Assembly (NCBI RefSeq): GCF_026672425.1
Contig: NZ_JAPPRC010000006.1
Location: 124,001-188,000, forward strand
Reading direction: 5' to 3'
DNA: 64,000 nucleotides
DNA from: Pannonibacter sp. SL95
GTDB lineage: Bacteria; Pseudomonadota; Alphaproteobacteria; Rhizobiales; Stappiaceae
Shown here: positions 52,880 to 62,608 of the stretch, one piece after another
Layout: every line of letters begins with the position of its first letter
Position numbering within the stretch: position 1 is the stretch's first letter
Position numbers and translations under genes: made by a program
Notes under the pieces: generated by a model
The model's database searches: none
What the model saw: the letters and a program-made list of their open reading frames with translations, nothing else
Told to the model about the DNA's origin: nothing

Positions 52880-55800
52880 ATGAGCACTCCTCTTTTCCAG
52901 CGTTTGTCTGCAACCTCCCTGCCGTCGCCGCAGGACAAGCACGTCCTGAAAGCCGGCCGCCTTGCCAATGCAGAGGCCGTTGAAGTCAAGGTCGACGGTC
53001 TGACCGCCCCGGCCAAGAATTTCTCGCTGGTCTATGACCTGCTGGCACCGAAGTCGGGCATGAAGGGCAACTTTGCCTCGATCCTGCAGCTGGGCGCTGC
53101 CGGTGGGTCTGATGGTGATCTGTTCCTGAAAAACACCGCCGGCGGTATTCAGCTCGGCATCGACAGCAAGTACAGCGGCACCATGGCTGCCGACAGCTGG
53201 CACCGGATTGTGGTGACCTTCGCTGACAACGGCGATGGAACCTCGACACTGAACCGCTTCGCCGATGGTGTGCTGCTGGGAACCCAGAAGCTGCCGACCG
53301 ATCGCTTCAGCCTCAGCGATGCCAACGGTCTGCGCCTGTTCAATGATGAAAGCGGCGAGACCTGGGGGCTGGACCTGTCCGCCTTCGCCGTTGTGGCGCG
53401 GACGATGACGGCGTCGGAAGTCACCGCGCTTGGTGGCAGCACCGCAGGTGCGATCCTCACCGACAAGGAGGCTGCGCCCCATGCCGAATTCAACTTTGCC
53501 GCAGGCGCGCTGAACGCGAGCCGCGGTGCTGGCAGCCTCAAGGTGATCGGCGACGCCGCGCCGGTGAAGGTGGTGCCGATGGCAACCGCCGGTCAGGTGC
53601 GCCTGCCGGACCAGGACCTGACCATCATGTCGGTGGGGGCCACGACGGGCCTCGAAAACGGCCTCGTCATCCGCACCGATGCCAAGGTGCCGGTGAAAGA
53701 CTTTACCTTGTCCTTCGATCTGCTGGTCGAAAAGACCGATGGCATGAACCAGTTCGGTTCGCTGTTCCAGGTCGACATGAAGGGCGATGGCGAGACGTTC
53801 CTGCGCAGTGACGGCGCCACCTTCTCCATCGGCCTCGGTGGCAACTATTCCGGCAAGCTTGAATTCGGTGCCTGGCATCGTGTCACCGTGACCGTAACGG
53901 AAGGCGACGCCGGCAAGTCGGTCCTGACCTATTTTGCTGACGGCAAGAAACTCGGCACCGCCACGGTCGACACCGCCCGCGCGACGATTGATCCGAAGCT
54001 CGGCCTGACCCTGTTCAACGACGACGATGGCGAGACCTGGCCGCTGCATGTCAGCTCGGTCACCTTCGCTGAAGTGGCGGCACCTGCCGACTATGTCGAG
54101 AGCCTTGGCGGCGTGAGCCTCAATGGCCCGGCCGACATGAGCGGACAGGGCTTCAACTTCGTCCAGTTCGGCTTCGACAAGGGTGATCTTACGGCCACCG
54201 CCGGCAAGGGCACGCTCAAGCCTTATGGCACGCCGGATGACACCAACCCGGGTGATGGCGGCGGCACGACGCCGGTTGACCTGAAGATCATCGCGCCGCT
54301 CGCCGACAGCCTGATCAAGGTGGGGGCGGACGACAAGGCGATCGACCTGACCAAGGTGTTCGCCGGCAAGGACCTGTCCTACAAGGTCACCACCTCCGAT
54401 GGCGCTGTCGTTGATGCCAAGATCGATGCCAAGGGCGTGATGACGCTCGACTTCGGCAAGCTCGGCGTCTCCGACCTCTCGATCACGGCAACCGACTCCT
54501 CCGGCAAGTCGGTGACCGACAACGTCCGCTATCTGGTGACGGGCGACAAGGCCTACACGATTGCCGTGTTCCCGGACACGCAGGACTACACCGACGACCC
54601 GATGGGCGCGCAGGTGTTCAAGAGCATGACCAAGTGGATTGCCGACAACGCCGGAAACCAGAACATCCAGTTCTTGGCTGGCGTGGGTGACATCACGCAG
54701 TGGGACGCCGAAGGGCAGTATGCGATCGTCAAGCAGGCGCTGGCCAACATCGACGGCAAGGTGCCGTTCCTGCTGCCGCCCGGCAACCATGACGGTGGCG
54801 GTCACTCGCGCGAGTACATCAACTACAACAAGTTCTTCGACCTGACGAAGATCAAGGCCGAGAGCAAGACCTTCGGCGGCGTCTATGACCGCGAGCCGAA
54901 CAGCTACCAGAACAACTACCACACCTTCACCGCGCCCGACGGGCAGAAGTGGCTGGTGATGGGTCTGGAGTTCGGCCCGCGCGATGACGTGTTGCGCTGG
55001 GCGGATGATGTGCTGAAGTCGCATCCGGATCACCGCGCGATCCTGACCACCCATGCCTACACCAACTGGGATGGCATTCACGATCCGCTGGGCAAGCCGC
55101 TCAACGACGAGGGCGCTGGCCATGACTATGCCGTGCGCACCGATCCGGGCGATGCCAATGACGGCGAGACGATGTGGCGCGATGTCGTCACCAAGAACCC
55201 GAACGTGGTCTTCACCTTCTCGGGCCACATCTTCGGCGACGGCGCAGAGACGACGATCCGCTACAACGACTTCGGCGGCACCGTCTACAACATGCTGATG
55301 AACTATCAGGACGGTGTTTCGAAGGAGATCACCGGTGCCGGCAATGAAGCCAAGGGCGGCAACGGCGGCAATGGCGCCATCCGCCTGATCACCATCGATC
55401 CGGAAAACGACACGTTCTACACCGGAACCTATTTCACCGAGCTGGACACCTACCTGACCGGTGGCCGCGGTGGCATGACGCTGGACCGCGACGGCCTCAA
55501 GGGACCGTATGTCGGGCATCAGGAGGTCTACCGTGACGCTGGCGTGTCGGGTGACATGCTGGTCGCTGGCCGGGCCGACGCAGGCGCTGACCAGACGGTC
55601 GACGCGGGTGGCAAGGACAAGGTCTCTGTCACCCTCGACGGCTCGGCCTCCAAGGCACCGGCCGGTGGCAGCCTCAACTACCAATGGCGTGACGCTGACG
55701 GCAACGTTGTCGCATACGGAGAGAAGCCGCCGGTCGAGCTGGCCTCCGGTCGCCATCAGTTCACGTTGACGACGCGGGAAAGCAACGGCAGGTCCCATGA

Positions 55801-58800
55801 CGATACCGTGCAGGTCTTCGTCAAGGGCAAGGACACGCTGCTCATCGACACGTTCAACGACGGCAACCTGAACGGCTGGAGCAAGCTGGACGCGCTCGGC
55901 AATTCGCTGCCGCAGCTTGTGGCGGGCAAGCCCGCTGACTTCAACCTGCCGGAGCTCGCCGGTGGCACGGCGACGATCGCCAAGGTGCCCTCGCTGCCCA
56001 AGAGCACCGGGCTGCTGGTGGTTCCGGAGGGAACTCCGGCGGACGGCGGAGCCAAGTTCGATGCCTTCACGCTGATCTACGACGTCTTCCTGGCAAAGGG
56101 CGGCGGCGCGTTTACCAGCTTGTTCCAGGGCGACACGTCCAACAGCTCGGACGGCGACATCTTCATCAAGGAAACCGGTGGGGACGCCTATGGCATCGGC
56201 ATCGGTGGCAACTATCCGGGCGGCATCAGCCTGGGCGCCTGGCACCGTCTGACCTTCACCATCGAAGGTGACAAGATGGTCAAGTACGCCGACGGTGTCA
56301 TGGTTGGCGAACAGTCGATCGGCAATGACCGCTATGCCTTCGATCCGAAGAAGGGCTTCCTGCTGTTCGCGGACGAGGACGGCGAGACCAACGACATCTT
56401 CATCTCGTCCTTCACCTTCACCGAGCAGGTGCTGACCAAGGATGCGGTGGCCGCGCTGGGCGGACCCGAAGCCAAGGGGCCGGTTCTGGCTGCAGGCGAT
56501 CCGAATGCCTTCCAGATCGACTTCGGTGGTTCGGGCAACAGCCTGTCCTTCGGCAATGCCAGCGTCGCCATCACCAAGCTGCAGGAAACCGGCTGGCTGG
56601 TGAAGGGCTCGGTCTACAACAACCCGAACAATCCCTATTCGGACGGTTCGCTGTTCGACCAAGCCAACTCGCCGGACGCCAAGATGCTGATCTGGGGCGC
56701 CAGCGAGGCCAAGGCCTGGACGGATTACAGCTTCGAGGTGTCGATCAACTCCTATGATGACGACGCTGTCGGCGTGCTGTTCCGTGTCAAGGACGCTTCC
56801 AACCATTACATGCTGACGCTCGACACGCAGAAGAACGAGCGTGTGCTGGTGAAGGTCCAGGACGGTGTCACCACCGAACTGGCCCGCGAGGCCAACGGCT
56901 ATCGCTTCTATGACGAGATGCGCGTCAAGGTGGCGGTTGTCGGTGACGAGATCCGCGCCAGCATCGATGGCGAAGTGTTGTTCGGCGGCCCGGTGAAGGA
57001 CACCAAGCCGCTCGTCTCCGGCACGATTGGCGTCATCTCCAGGGACCAGACCATCACCGAGTTTGATGATGTGGTCGTCACCAAGGCCGTGCTGACCGCA
57101 GACGCTGGCGAGGCCATCCGCGTGGTCGATTTCGATGGCGACGGCAAGGTCTCGGTTGCGCTCGATGGCGCAAACTCCTTCGGCCCGTCCGGCATCGCAA
57201 GCTACGACTGGTCGGCCGGAACGGCCAGCGCCAGCGGCAAGTCCGCAACGCTGGATCTGGCAGCTGGCAAGCACGACGTCATGCTCACGGTGAAGGAAGC
57301 CGGTGGCAAGAGCAGCAGTGATCTGGTCAAGGTCGAGGTCGTGTCCAAGGACCGCGTCCTCATCCATGACACCTTCTCTGACGGCAACATGGACGGCTGG
57401 ACCGTCAAGGACACCGGCGATCTCGGCGGCGCCTCCGACTGGAAGGTCGATGGCGGCCGGCTGGTCCAGGCTGGCGGTATCACCAGCAAGGAACTGACCT
57501 GGAAGGGCGCCTCGGCGACCGACGTCTGGGAGCGCGGCTGGAGCCCGCTGGGTGATGGCATTTATGCCCTGCACCAGGGCACGGCAGCGCTGTGGCAGGA
57601 CGGCTACAGCTGGACCGACTACTCGGTCGCAGCCAAGCTGGTGGCGCCGGCCAAGGGCGGCATGGGCTTCATGCTGCGCTATCAGGACGCCAACAACTAT
57701 TACAAGCTGGAAGTGGACGCCAAGAACGGCCTCACCACGCTGGTGAAAATGGTCAACGGCCGCGAGAGCTTCATCGACCGCGCCCGCAACACCTACACGC
57801 CGGGCGAGACCGTCGACCTGCGCGTCGATGTTCAGGGAACGAAGTTCTCTGTCTGGCTGAACGGCCTGAACCTGTTCCCGGATGTCGCCGAGGACCGGTC
57901 CATCGCGTCGGGCACCGTCGGCCTCTACACCTGGGGCAACCCGGGCGTGGCCTTTGACGATGTCACCGTGCTGTCGCTGAAGGCATCCACCGGATCGAAC
58001 CAGGCACCTGATCTTCTCCTGTCTGCGAAGGCGCTGACGCTTGCGGAGGGGACTGTTGCGGCGGACCGGGTGCTGGCGGATGTGAGCGTGAAGGATGACG
58101 GGATCGGGACGAATGTGATCTCGGTGTCGGACAGCCGCTTCGCGGTGGAGAATGGCAAGCTGGTGCTGAAGGCCGGGTCTGTGCTGGACTTCGAGGCCGG
58201 GTCGATGATCGCGGTGAAGGTGTCGGTGGACGATGCCTCGATCGGGACGGGACCGGAGGACATCGAGACCTTCACGCTGACGCTGACCGATGTGGCGGAA
58301 GGCGGTAACGGCGGCGGCGGCAATGGGGGCGGCAACGGCGGTGGCAGCACCGACCCGGTGACGCCGAACCAGCCGGTGCCGGGTGGCTCGGACAGCAACG
58401 ACACGCTGACCTACACCACGACACTGCCGCAGCAGATCGACGGCAAGGGCGGGTTCGACACCGTGCGTCTGCCGCTGGCCTTCGATGCGGTGAAGATCGT
58501 TGCGGTCGACGGCGGCTTCCGCCTGGAGCCGGTGAAGGCCGGGCAGTTCAAGCCGATCTTCGTCGCCAACATCGAAGCGGTCGAGTTCCTCGGCGGGGTG
58601 ACGGCACCGAATGATCCGGGCTCGATCCGCCGGGTGGCACTGGACAGCTCGAAGGAAGCAGCGGCCGTGCACCGGCTGTATGATGCGGCCTTCAACCGCG
58701 ATCCGGACACGGCCGGCCTGACGCACTGGGCCAAGATGCTGAAGGGCGGCGAGAGCCTGTCGAGCGTTGCGGAGATGTTCGCCGGCTCGCCGGAGTTCAC

Positions 58801-59632
58801 CCGCGGCCAGACGCTCTCTGACGACACGTTCGTGGCCCGGGTCTACGAGAACGCCTTCGGCCGGGCGCCGGATGCGGCGGGGCTTGCCCACTGGGTGAAG
58901 CAGCTGCAGGGCGGGTCGAGCCGCGGCGAGATCCTCGTCGCGATCTCGGAAAGCCAGGAGCACGTGAAGAGCCAGGATGCGGCCGTCAAGAACGGGGTCT
59001 GGACCCTGAGCGAAGGCGCCGAGCACCGCGGTACGGCAGGGGCTGACACGATCAAGGTGGCGAGCCTGCCGGCGCGGGTCGATGGCGGGGCCGGCACCGA
59101 CAAGGTGGTGTTCACGGCGAACTTCGCGGATGTGAAGATCCTGTCGGCGGACAAGGGCTTCGAGGTGATCGGCACCAAGGGCGGCCAGTCGGCTTCGCTG
59201 AGCAACGTGGAGCACCTGGTCTTCGGCGACGGCACGGAGCTGAAGCTGGACACCAGCGCCACGTCGGCCAAGCTGGTGCGCCTGTTCGATGCGGCCTTCG
59301 ACCGGCCCGGCGACATCGCGGGTCTCAGCGGCTGGGCGAAGGCGCTGAGCGAGGGCAAGGCGAGCCTCGCCTCGATCGCGGATGCCTTCGTCAAGTCGGC
59401 GGAGTTCGCCTCGCGCTTCGGCGCGAACCTGTCGGACGCAGGCTTCGTGCAGGCGGTCTACGAGAACGCCTTCGGCCGCTCGGCCGAGCCGGCGGGTCTG
59501 GCCGGCTGGGTCAAGGCAATGGGCGAGGGCAAGTCGCGTGGCGACGTGCTCACGGCAATTGCCGAGAGCGCGGAACACATCCAGCTCACCGGCAACGTCA
59601 CCGACGACGGCGTCTGGCTGATGGTCGCCTAA
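52880..59632 (+). CDS. giant secreted mosaic protein: LamG-like, calcineurin-type phosphoesterase, PKD and DUF4214 domains
   Basis: Protein of 2250 residues without a Sec signal. In order: two LamG-like lectin domains (about 25-190, 200-420), an Ig-like segment (465-555), a calcineurin-type phosphoesterase (560-850), a PKD domain (895-985), a third LamG-like domain (988-1195), a jelly-roll domain (1212-1410), a second PKD (1408-1490), another jelly roll (1494-1705), a cadherin-like domain (1712-1808), a Gly/Asn linker, and two DUF4214 modules (about 1924-2034, 2128-2240). Phosphoesterase residues visible are Asp566, Asp569, Asp604, Asn636-His637-Asp638, His725 and His783, where the usual GHxH reads GHIF. 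DUF4214 is common at the C-terminus of type I secretion substrates. It likely binds sugars outside the cell and may cleave phosphate or sulphate esters. Start supported by CGGAG. Confidence 0.85.
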   Translation: MSTPLFQRLSATSLPSPQDKHVLKAGRLANAEAVEVKVDGLTAPAKNFSLVYDLLAPKSGMKGNFASILQLGAAGGSDGDLFLKNTAGGIQLGIDSKYSGTMAADSWHRIVVTFADNGDGTSTLNRFADGVLLGTQKLPTDRFSLSDANGLRLFNDESGETWGLDLSAFAVVARTMTASEVTALGGSTAGAILTDKEAAPHAEFNFAAGALNASRGAGSLKVIGDAAPVKVVPMATAGQVRLPDQDLTIMSVGATTGLENGLVIRTDAKVPVKDFTLSFDLLVEKTDGMNQFGSLFQVDMKGDGETFLRSDGATFSIGLGGNYSGKLEFGAWHRVTVTVTEGDAGKSVLTYFADGKKLGTATVDTARATIDPKLGLTLFNDDDGETWPLHVSSVTFAEVAAPADYVESLGGVSLNGPADMSGQGFNFVQFGFDKGDLTATAGKGTLKPYGTPDDTNPGDGGGTTPVDLKIIAPLADSLIKVGADDKAIDLTKVFAGKDLSYKVTTSDGAVVDAKIDAKGVMTLDFGKLGVSDLSITATDSSGKSVTDNVRYLVTGDKAYTIAVFPDTQDYTDDPMGAQVFKSMTKWIADNAGNQNIQFLAGVGDITQWDAEGQYAIVKQALANIDGKVPFLLPPGNHDGGGHSREYINYNKFFDLTKIKAESKTFGGVYDREPNSYQNNYHTFTAPDGQKWLVMGLEFGPRDDVLRWADDVLKSHPDHRAILTTHAYTNWDGIHDPLGKPLNDEGAGHDYAVRTDPGDANDGETMWRDVVTKNPNVVFTFSGHIFGDGAETTIRYNDFGGTVYNMLMNYQDGVSKEITGAGNEAKGGNGGNGAIRLITIDPENDTFYTGTYFTELDTYLTGGRGGMTLDRDGLKGPYVGHQEVYRDAGVSGDMLVAGRADAGADQTVDAGGKDKVSVTLDGSASKAPAGGSLNYQWRDADGNVVAYGEKPPVELASGRHQFTLTTRESNGRSHDDTVQVFVKGKDTLLIDTFNDGNLNGWSKLDALGNSLPQLVAGKPADFNLPELAGGTATIAKVPSLPKSTGLLVVPEGTPADGGAKFDAFTLIYDVFLAKGGGAFTSLFQGDTSNSSDGDIFIKETGGDAYGIGIGGNYPGGISLGAWHRLTFTIEGDKMVKYADGVMVGEQSIGNDRYAFDPKKGFLLFADEDGETNDIFISSFTFTEQVLTKDAVAALGGPEAKGPVLAAGDPNAFQIDFGGSGNSLSFGNASVAITKLQETGWLVKGSVYNNPNNPYSDGSLFDQANSPDAKMLIWGASEAKAWTDYSFEVSINSYDDDAVGVLFRVKDASNHYMLTLDTQKNERVLVKVQDGVTTELAREANGYRFYDEMRVKVAVVGDEIRASIDGEVLFGGPVKDTKPLVSGTIGVISRDQTITEFDDVVVTKAVLTADAGEAIRVVDFDGDGKVSVALDGANSFGPSGIASYDWSAGTASASGKSATLDLAAGKHDVMLTVKEAGGKSSSDLVKVEVVSKDRVLIHDTFSDGNMDGWTVKDTGDLGGASDWKVDGGRLVQAGGITSKELTWKGASATDVWERGWSPLGDGIYALHQGTAALWQDGYSWTDYSVAAKLVAPAKGGMGFMLRYQDANNYYKLEVDAKNGLTTLVKMVNGRESFIDRARNTYTPGETVDLRVDVQGTKFSVWLNGLNLFPDVAEDRSIASGTVGLYTWGNPGVAFDDVTVLSLKASTGSNQAPDLLLSAKALTLAEGTVAADRVLADVSVKDDGIGTNVISVSDSRFAVENGKLVLKAGSVLDFEAGSMIAVKVSVDDASIGTGPEDIETFTLTLTDVAEGGNGGGGNGGGNGGGSTDPVTPNQPVPGGSDSNDTLTYTTTLPQQIDGKGGFDTVRLPLAFDAVKIVAVDGGFRLEPVKAGQFKPIFVANIEAVEFLGGVTAPNDPGSIRRVALDSSKEAAAVHRLYDAAFNRDPDTAGLTHWAKMLKGGESLSSVAEMFAGSPEFTRGQTLSDDTFVARVYENAFGRAPDAAGLAHWVKQLQGGSSRGEILVAISESQEHVKSQDAAVKNGVWTLSEGAEHRGTAGADTIKVASLPARVDGGAGTDKVVFTANFADVKILSADKGFEVIGTKGGQSASLSNVEHLVFGDGTELKLDTSATSAKLVRLFDAAFDRPGDIAGLSGWAKALSEGKASLASIADAFVKSAEFASRFGANLSDAGFVQAVYENAFGRSAEPAGLAGWVKAMGEGKSRGDVLTAIAESAEHIQLTGNVTDDGVWLMVA
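58670..59600 (+). repeat. tandem DUF4214-coding repeat units inside the exoprotein gene
   Basis: Two related units of about 330 bp, roughly 58650-58980 and 59260-59600. The 23 bp GTCTACGAGAACGCCTTCGG plus CCG occur exactly at 58841-58863 and again at 59456-59478. Each unit encodes RLYDAAFxR...GLxxWxKxL and VYENAFGRxxxxAGLAxWVK segments, so an internal duplication produced them. Confidence 0.75.
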
Positions 59633-59679
59633 GCGCGATCAAACCCATCAGGGGCCGTCCCTTCCGGCCCATGCACAAG

Positions 59680-59707
59680 GCCCCCCGGAGCAATCCGGGG
59701 GGCTTTT
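59680..59707 (+). terminator. intrinsic terminator after the giant exoprotein gene
   Basis: GCCCCCCGGA pairs perfectly with TCCGGGGGGC around GCAA (a ten-base stem), followed by TTTT. It begins 48 bp after the stop codon and separates the exoprotein from the protease gene. Confidence 0.9.
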
Positions 59708-59782
59708 GGTGTTGGGGGCGCATCCCGCCTTGCATGGGAGCTGGATATCCTCGAAATCCAAACGAGGGCGCGTTGCTGGATC

Positions 59783-59810
59783 TGGATCCCCGCACAAGGC
59801 GGGGATGACG
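59783..59810 (+). repeat. short palindromic repeat, copy 6
   Basis: TGGATCCCCGC...GCGGGGATGACG with loop ACAAG, the same family as the cluster at 31.6-32.3 kb and closest to its inverted copy 3. It sits between the terminator and the AT-rich region upstream of the protease gene. Confidence 0.82.
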
Positions 59811-60007
59811 GCTGAGAAATGGAGTGCGTGGTTACCGAAATCTTTTAGGTAAACAGAGTGTTTCGATCTGTGTTGCGGTTTTATGTATTATAAGATCCAT
59901 AACCTTTACATGATTTAACTCGGATATAATTACTTGATTACCAAGTGAATAAACGGTCGATATAGCATCAAGGATTAGTGTTGCCTCGAAAGAACTTGAG
60001 GTGGCGC
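59811..60007 (+). promoter_or_regulatory. AT-rich upstream region of the protease gene
   Basis: About 190 bp far lower in G+C than its flanks. TTTACA at 59905-59910 and TATAAT at 59925-59930 are good hexamers but are 14 bp apart, which is short. GAGG at 59998-60001 is the ribosome site for the protease ATG. The composition suggests an upstream-activated or H-NS/MucR-bound promoter, which is inference. Confidence 0.45.
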
Positions 60008-62341
60008 ATGCGTATCGACACTTATGCCCTGACTGGTCAATGGTATCTGGATGGCGCAGGCCAGGTCTCCGGGGCAGGGCGTGTGCACCTGAACCTCGGA
60101 TCGGTCTGGAGCCAGACGGGTGGCGCGGGCATTTCAGTCGCAATTGTCGATGATGGCGTTGACCATCGGCACACCGGTCTGACGGGAGCCACGGCCAAGC
60201 TGTTTGCACAGACCGAAGCGCGTACGGGCGTCGACGGTGATCCCGTCGGTTTCGGCAATGGCCATGGCACGGCCGTCGCCGGCATCATTGCCGGGTCTGC
60301 GGCAACCGGCGGGCCGGTCGGCATTGCGCCGGGTGTCGATCTTGCCTCGCTTCGGATCTTTGGCGAGGGCGGCATGTCGATCCGTCAGGCCATGGGACAG
60401 CTGGCCGGCTATGACATCGCCAACAACAGCTGGAGCTATTCGGTCGGCTTCTTCCAGGCCTCGGCGTCCGGTCAGGCGTCCTACTGGTCGGGCATTCGCG
60501 CCAACATCGACAATGCCCTTGCCAATGGCCGCGAGGGCCTCGGCACGATCATCGTCAAGTCGGCCGGCAATGGCCGCCTTGACGGGCGCAGCAGCACCGA
60601 CGATCTGGTGGCCAACATGGATGGCGTCATCAGCGTTGGCGCGACCGATCATGCCGGAAACGTTGCCTACTATTCGACCCCGGGCAGCAACATCCTCGTC
60701 AGTGCGCCGTCCTCCGGTGCGGGGCGCAGCGTCACGACACTCGATGTGACCGGCGTTGCCGGCTACGCCTCCGGTGACATTCATGATGGCTTTGGCGGCA
60801 CGTCGGCCGCCGCGCCGATGGTCACCGGTGTTGTTGCGCTGATGCTGGCGGCCAATGCGCGGCTGACGCAAGCCGATGTTGCAGACATTCTGGCGCTGTC
60901 GGCACGGCCGACCGGCGCACTGCCGGGGGCAGCGCCCACCGGTTATGAGCAGCATACAAGCCAGATCAATGGCGCTGCCAACTGGAACGGTGGCGGGCTG
61001 CATTTTTCCAACGATTACGGCTTCGGCCTTGTCGATGCGCATCAGGCGGTTCGCATCGCGGAGACCTGGGGCATCGGCCGGACGGCTCAACCGCAGACGC
61101 AGCTTGACGCCGGTTTCACCGACTGGGCGCTGGATGCCAGCGGAACGGTGGCGCGGGCGACGGTGACGGTTGCCGATGGTCTCGTCCTGTCGACGGCGGT
61201 GGTGGGACTGACGCTGGCGGCGGGCGTCGATGCGTTGCGCGATGTCTATCTCGTGTCCGCCGACGGGTCCCGCAGCCTCGTGCATCGCACTGACATGGGC
61301 ATCGAGACGAGCGGCAGCGGTTTTGCCTGGGAGTTCCTGACGCAGTTGCCGCGCGGCGAGGAGGCTGGCGGCACATGGACTGTCGAACTGCAGTTCGCCC
61401 GGCCGGTCAGCCTTCCGGCGCTGGGGGTGGCAGCAACACTGGAGCTGGATGGCCGGGCGCAAGGCGCGGACACGGTTCACTATTTCACTGCCGATCACGG
61501 CCGGTTCGGCTCCGGGATCCTGTCCGACAGCAGCGGCCGGACGACGCTCAATGCAGCCGCGATCAGCGAGGCGAGCCGGATTGATCTGACCGGAGCCAGC
61601 GAGACCTGGCTTGGCGGACGGACGCTGAGCATTTCCGCCGAGACCAATGTGACGACGGTGATCACCGGCGATGGCAGGGACCGCATCGTGGCGCATGACC
61701 GTGGCGCTGCCATCTGGAGCGGGCGCGGCGATGACGTGGTGCAGGGCGGCGCGGGCGCTGATGTCTTCATCGAGGGGCTGGGCAATGACCTTTATCAGGG
61801 CGGTCTGGGGCTCGATGTGCTGCTGGTTAACAGCATGTATGATGCGGCCGTCTTCAAGATCGGCGTGGCAGACGGCAACCGGATCAGCCTGCAGCATGCA
61901 GGTGAGCAGGACCTGCTGACCGGTGTCGAGCGCATCGGTTTCAGGGACGGCACCACGCTGGCCTTCGACAATGACGGCACAGCCGGTCAGCTCTACCGGC
62001 TGTACCAGACCGCGTTCAATCGCACCCCGGACGCCGAAGGCTTCCGCAGCTGGCTCGACGTGGCCGACAGCGGCACCAGTCTCATGGACATCGCCGATGC
62101 CTTCACCCGCTCTGCCGAGTTCAACGCGATCTACAACAGCTTGCCCTCAACGCGGGCAAAGGTGGCGGCCTTCTACAGCAACAGCCTGGGCCGGACGCCG
62201 GATGAAAGCGGTCTCGAGGCCTGGAGCACCATGGTCGCCTCGACGCGCACGGCGGACGCGACCCTGCTGCTGGGGTTCTCCGAATCTGCCGAGAAACGGC
62301 TCCTGACCCAGTCGCTGTTCGACGACGGGTTCCTGTTCTGA
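60008..62341 (+). CDS. subtilisin-like serine protease with RTX-like repeats and DUF4214 module
   Basis: Protein of 777 residues without a signal peptide. The S8 protease domain spans about 20-365 with the triad Asp48 (IVDDGVD), His86 (GHGTAVAG) and Ser266 (GGTSAAAPM), and NNSWSYS supplies the oxyanion asparagine. A beta-rich P-domain-like segment follows (about 375-490). RTX-like nonapeptides SGRGDDVVQGGAGAD, then GNDLYQGG, lie at about 568-603. A DUF4214 module lies at about 661-770. The RTX and DUF4214 parts point to type I secretion. The ATG at 60008 follows GAGG by six bases. It may process the neighbouring exoprotein or an external substrate. Confidence 0.9.
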   Translation: MRIDTYALTGQWYLDGAGQVSGAGRVHLNLGSVWSQTGGAGISVAIVDDGVDHRHTGLTGATAKLFAQTEARTGVDGDPVGFGNGHGTAVAGIIAGSAATGGPVGIAPGVDLASLRIFGEGGMSIRQAMGQLAGYDIANNSWSYSVGFFQASASGQASYWSGIRANIDNALANGREGLGTIIVKSAGNGRLDGRSSTDDLVANMDGVISVGATDHAGNVAYYSTPGSNILVSAPSSGAGRSVTTLDVTGVAGYASGDIHDGFGGTSAAAPMVTGVVALMLAANARLTQADVADILALSARPTGALPGAAPTGYEQHTSQINGAANWNGGGLHFSNDYGFGLVDAHQAVRIAETWGIGRTAQPQTQLDAGFTDWALDASGTVARATVTVADGLVLSTAVVGLTLAAGVDALRDVYLVSADGSRSLVHRTDMGIETSGSGFAWEFLTQLPRGEEAGGTWTVELQFARPVSLPALGVAATLELDGRAQGADTVHYFTADHGRFGSGILSDSSGRTTLNAAAISEASRIDLTGASETWLGGRTLSISAETNVTTVITGDGRDRIVAHDRGAAIWSGRGDDVVQGGAGADVFIEGLGNDLYQGGLGLDVLLVNSMYDAAVFKIGVADGNRISLQHAGEQDLLTGVERIGFRDGTTLAFDNDGTAGQLYRLYQTAFNRTPDAEGFRSWLDVADSGTSLMDIADAFTRSAEFNAIYNSLPSTRAKVAAFYSNSLGRTPDESGLEAWSTMVASTRTADATLLLGFSESAEKRLLTQSLFDDGFLF

Positions 62342-62354
62342 GCCGGTCTTTGCG

Positions 62355-62585
62355 TCAGTGGGCGGGCTGACGCACCAGCCGGGCCACAAGCTTGCGCGCA
62401 AGCGGGGCGACAACCAGGATCGTGGGGAAGGCAACGACCCAGGCAACCAGCCAGCTCTGAAGCCAGAGCGGCACGAAGCCGGGATCGAAACCGAAGGCCC
62501 TGAAGGTCGCGATGCCTGAAACGATCAGGGACATCAGCCCCGATACGATCAGGCCGAACAATACGGGTGCAAATCTCGGGTGCAT
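62355..62585 (-). CDS. DUF2798 family small membrane protein
   Basis: Protein of 76 residues with two membrane helices (about 5-25 and 38-60). FGLIVSGLMSLIVSGIATFRAFG and LQSWLVAWVVAFPTILVVAP are the DUF2798 traits. No function has been shown for the family. GGAGA upstream supports the ATG at 62585. It is convergent with the protease gene, 13 bp apart, and just downstream of the decarboxylase gene on the same strand. Confidence 0.82.
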   Translation of the reverse strand: MHPRFAPVLFGLIVSGLMSLIVSGIATFRAFGFDPGFVPLWLQSWLVAWVVAFPTILVVAPLARKLVARLVRQPAH

Positions 62586-62608
62586 GCCTGTCTCCTGTCG
62601 CACCGGGC

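Noticed and set aside
52730-59578. A 2282-codon open frame on the minus strand opposite the giant exoprotein gene
   Set aside because: It is in exact codon register with the sense gene (each antisense codon complements a sense codon). It stays open only because the GC-rich sense gene avoids TTA, CTA and TCA codons. The sense strand has domains, a ribosome site and a terminator, and the antisense product has no recognisable features.
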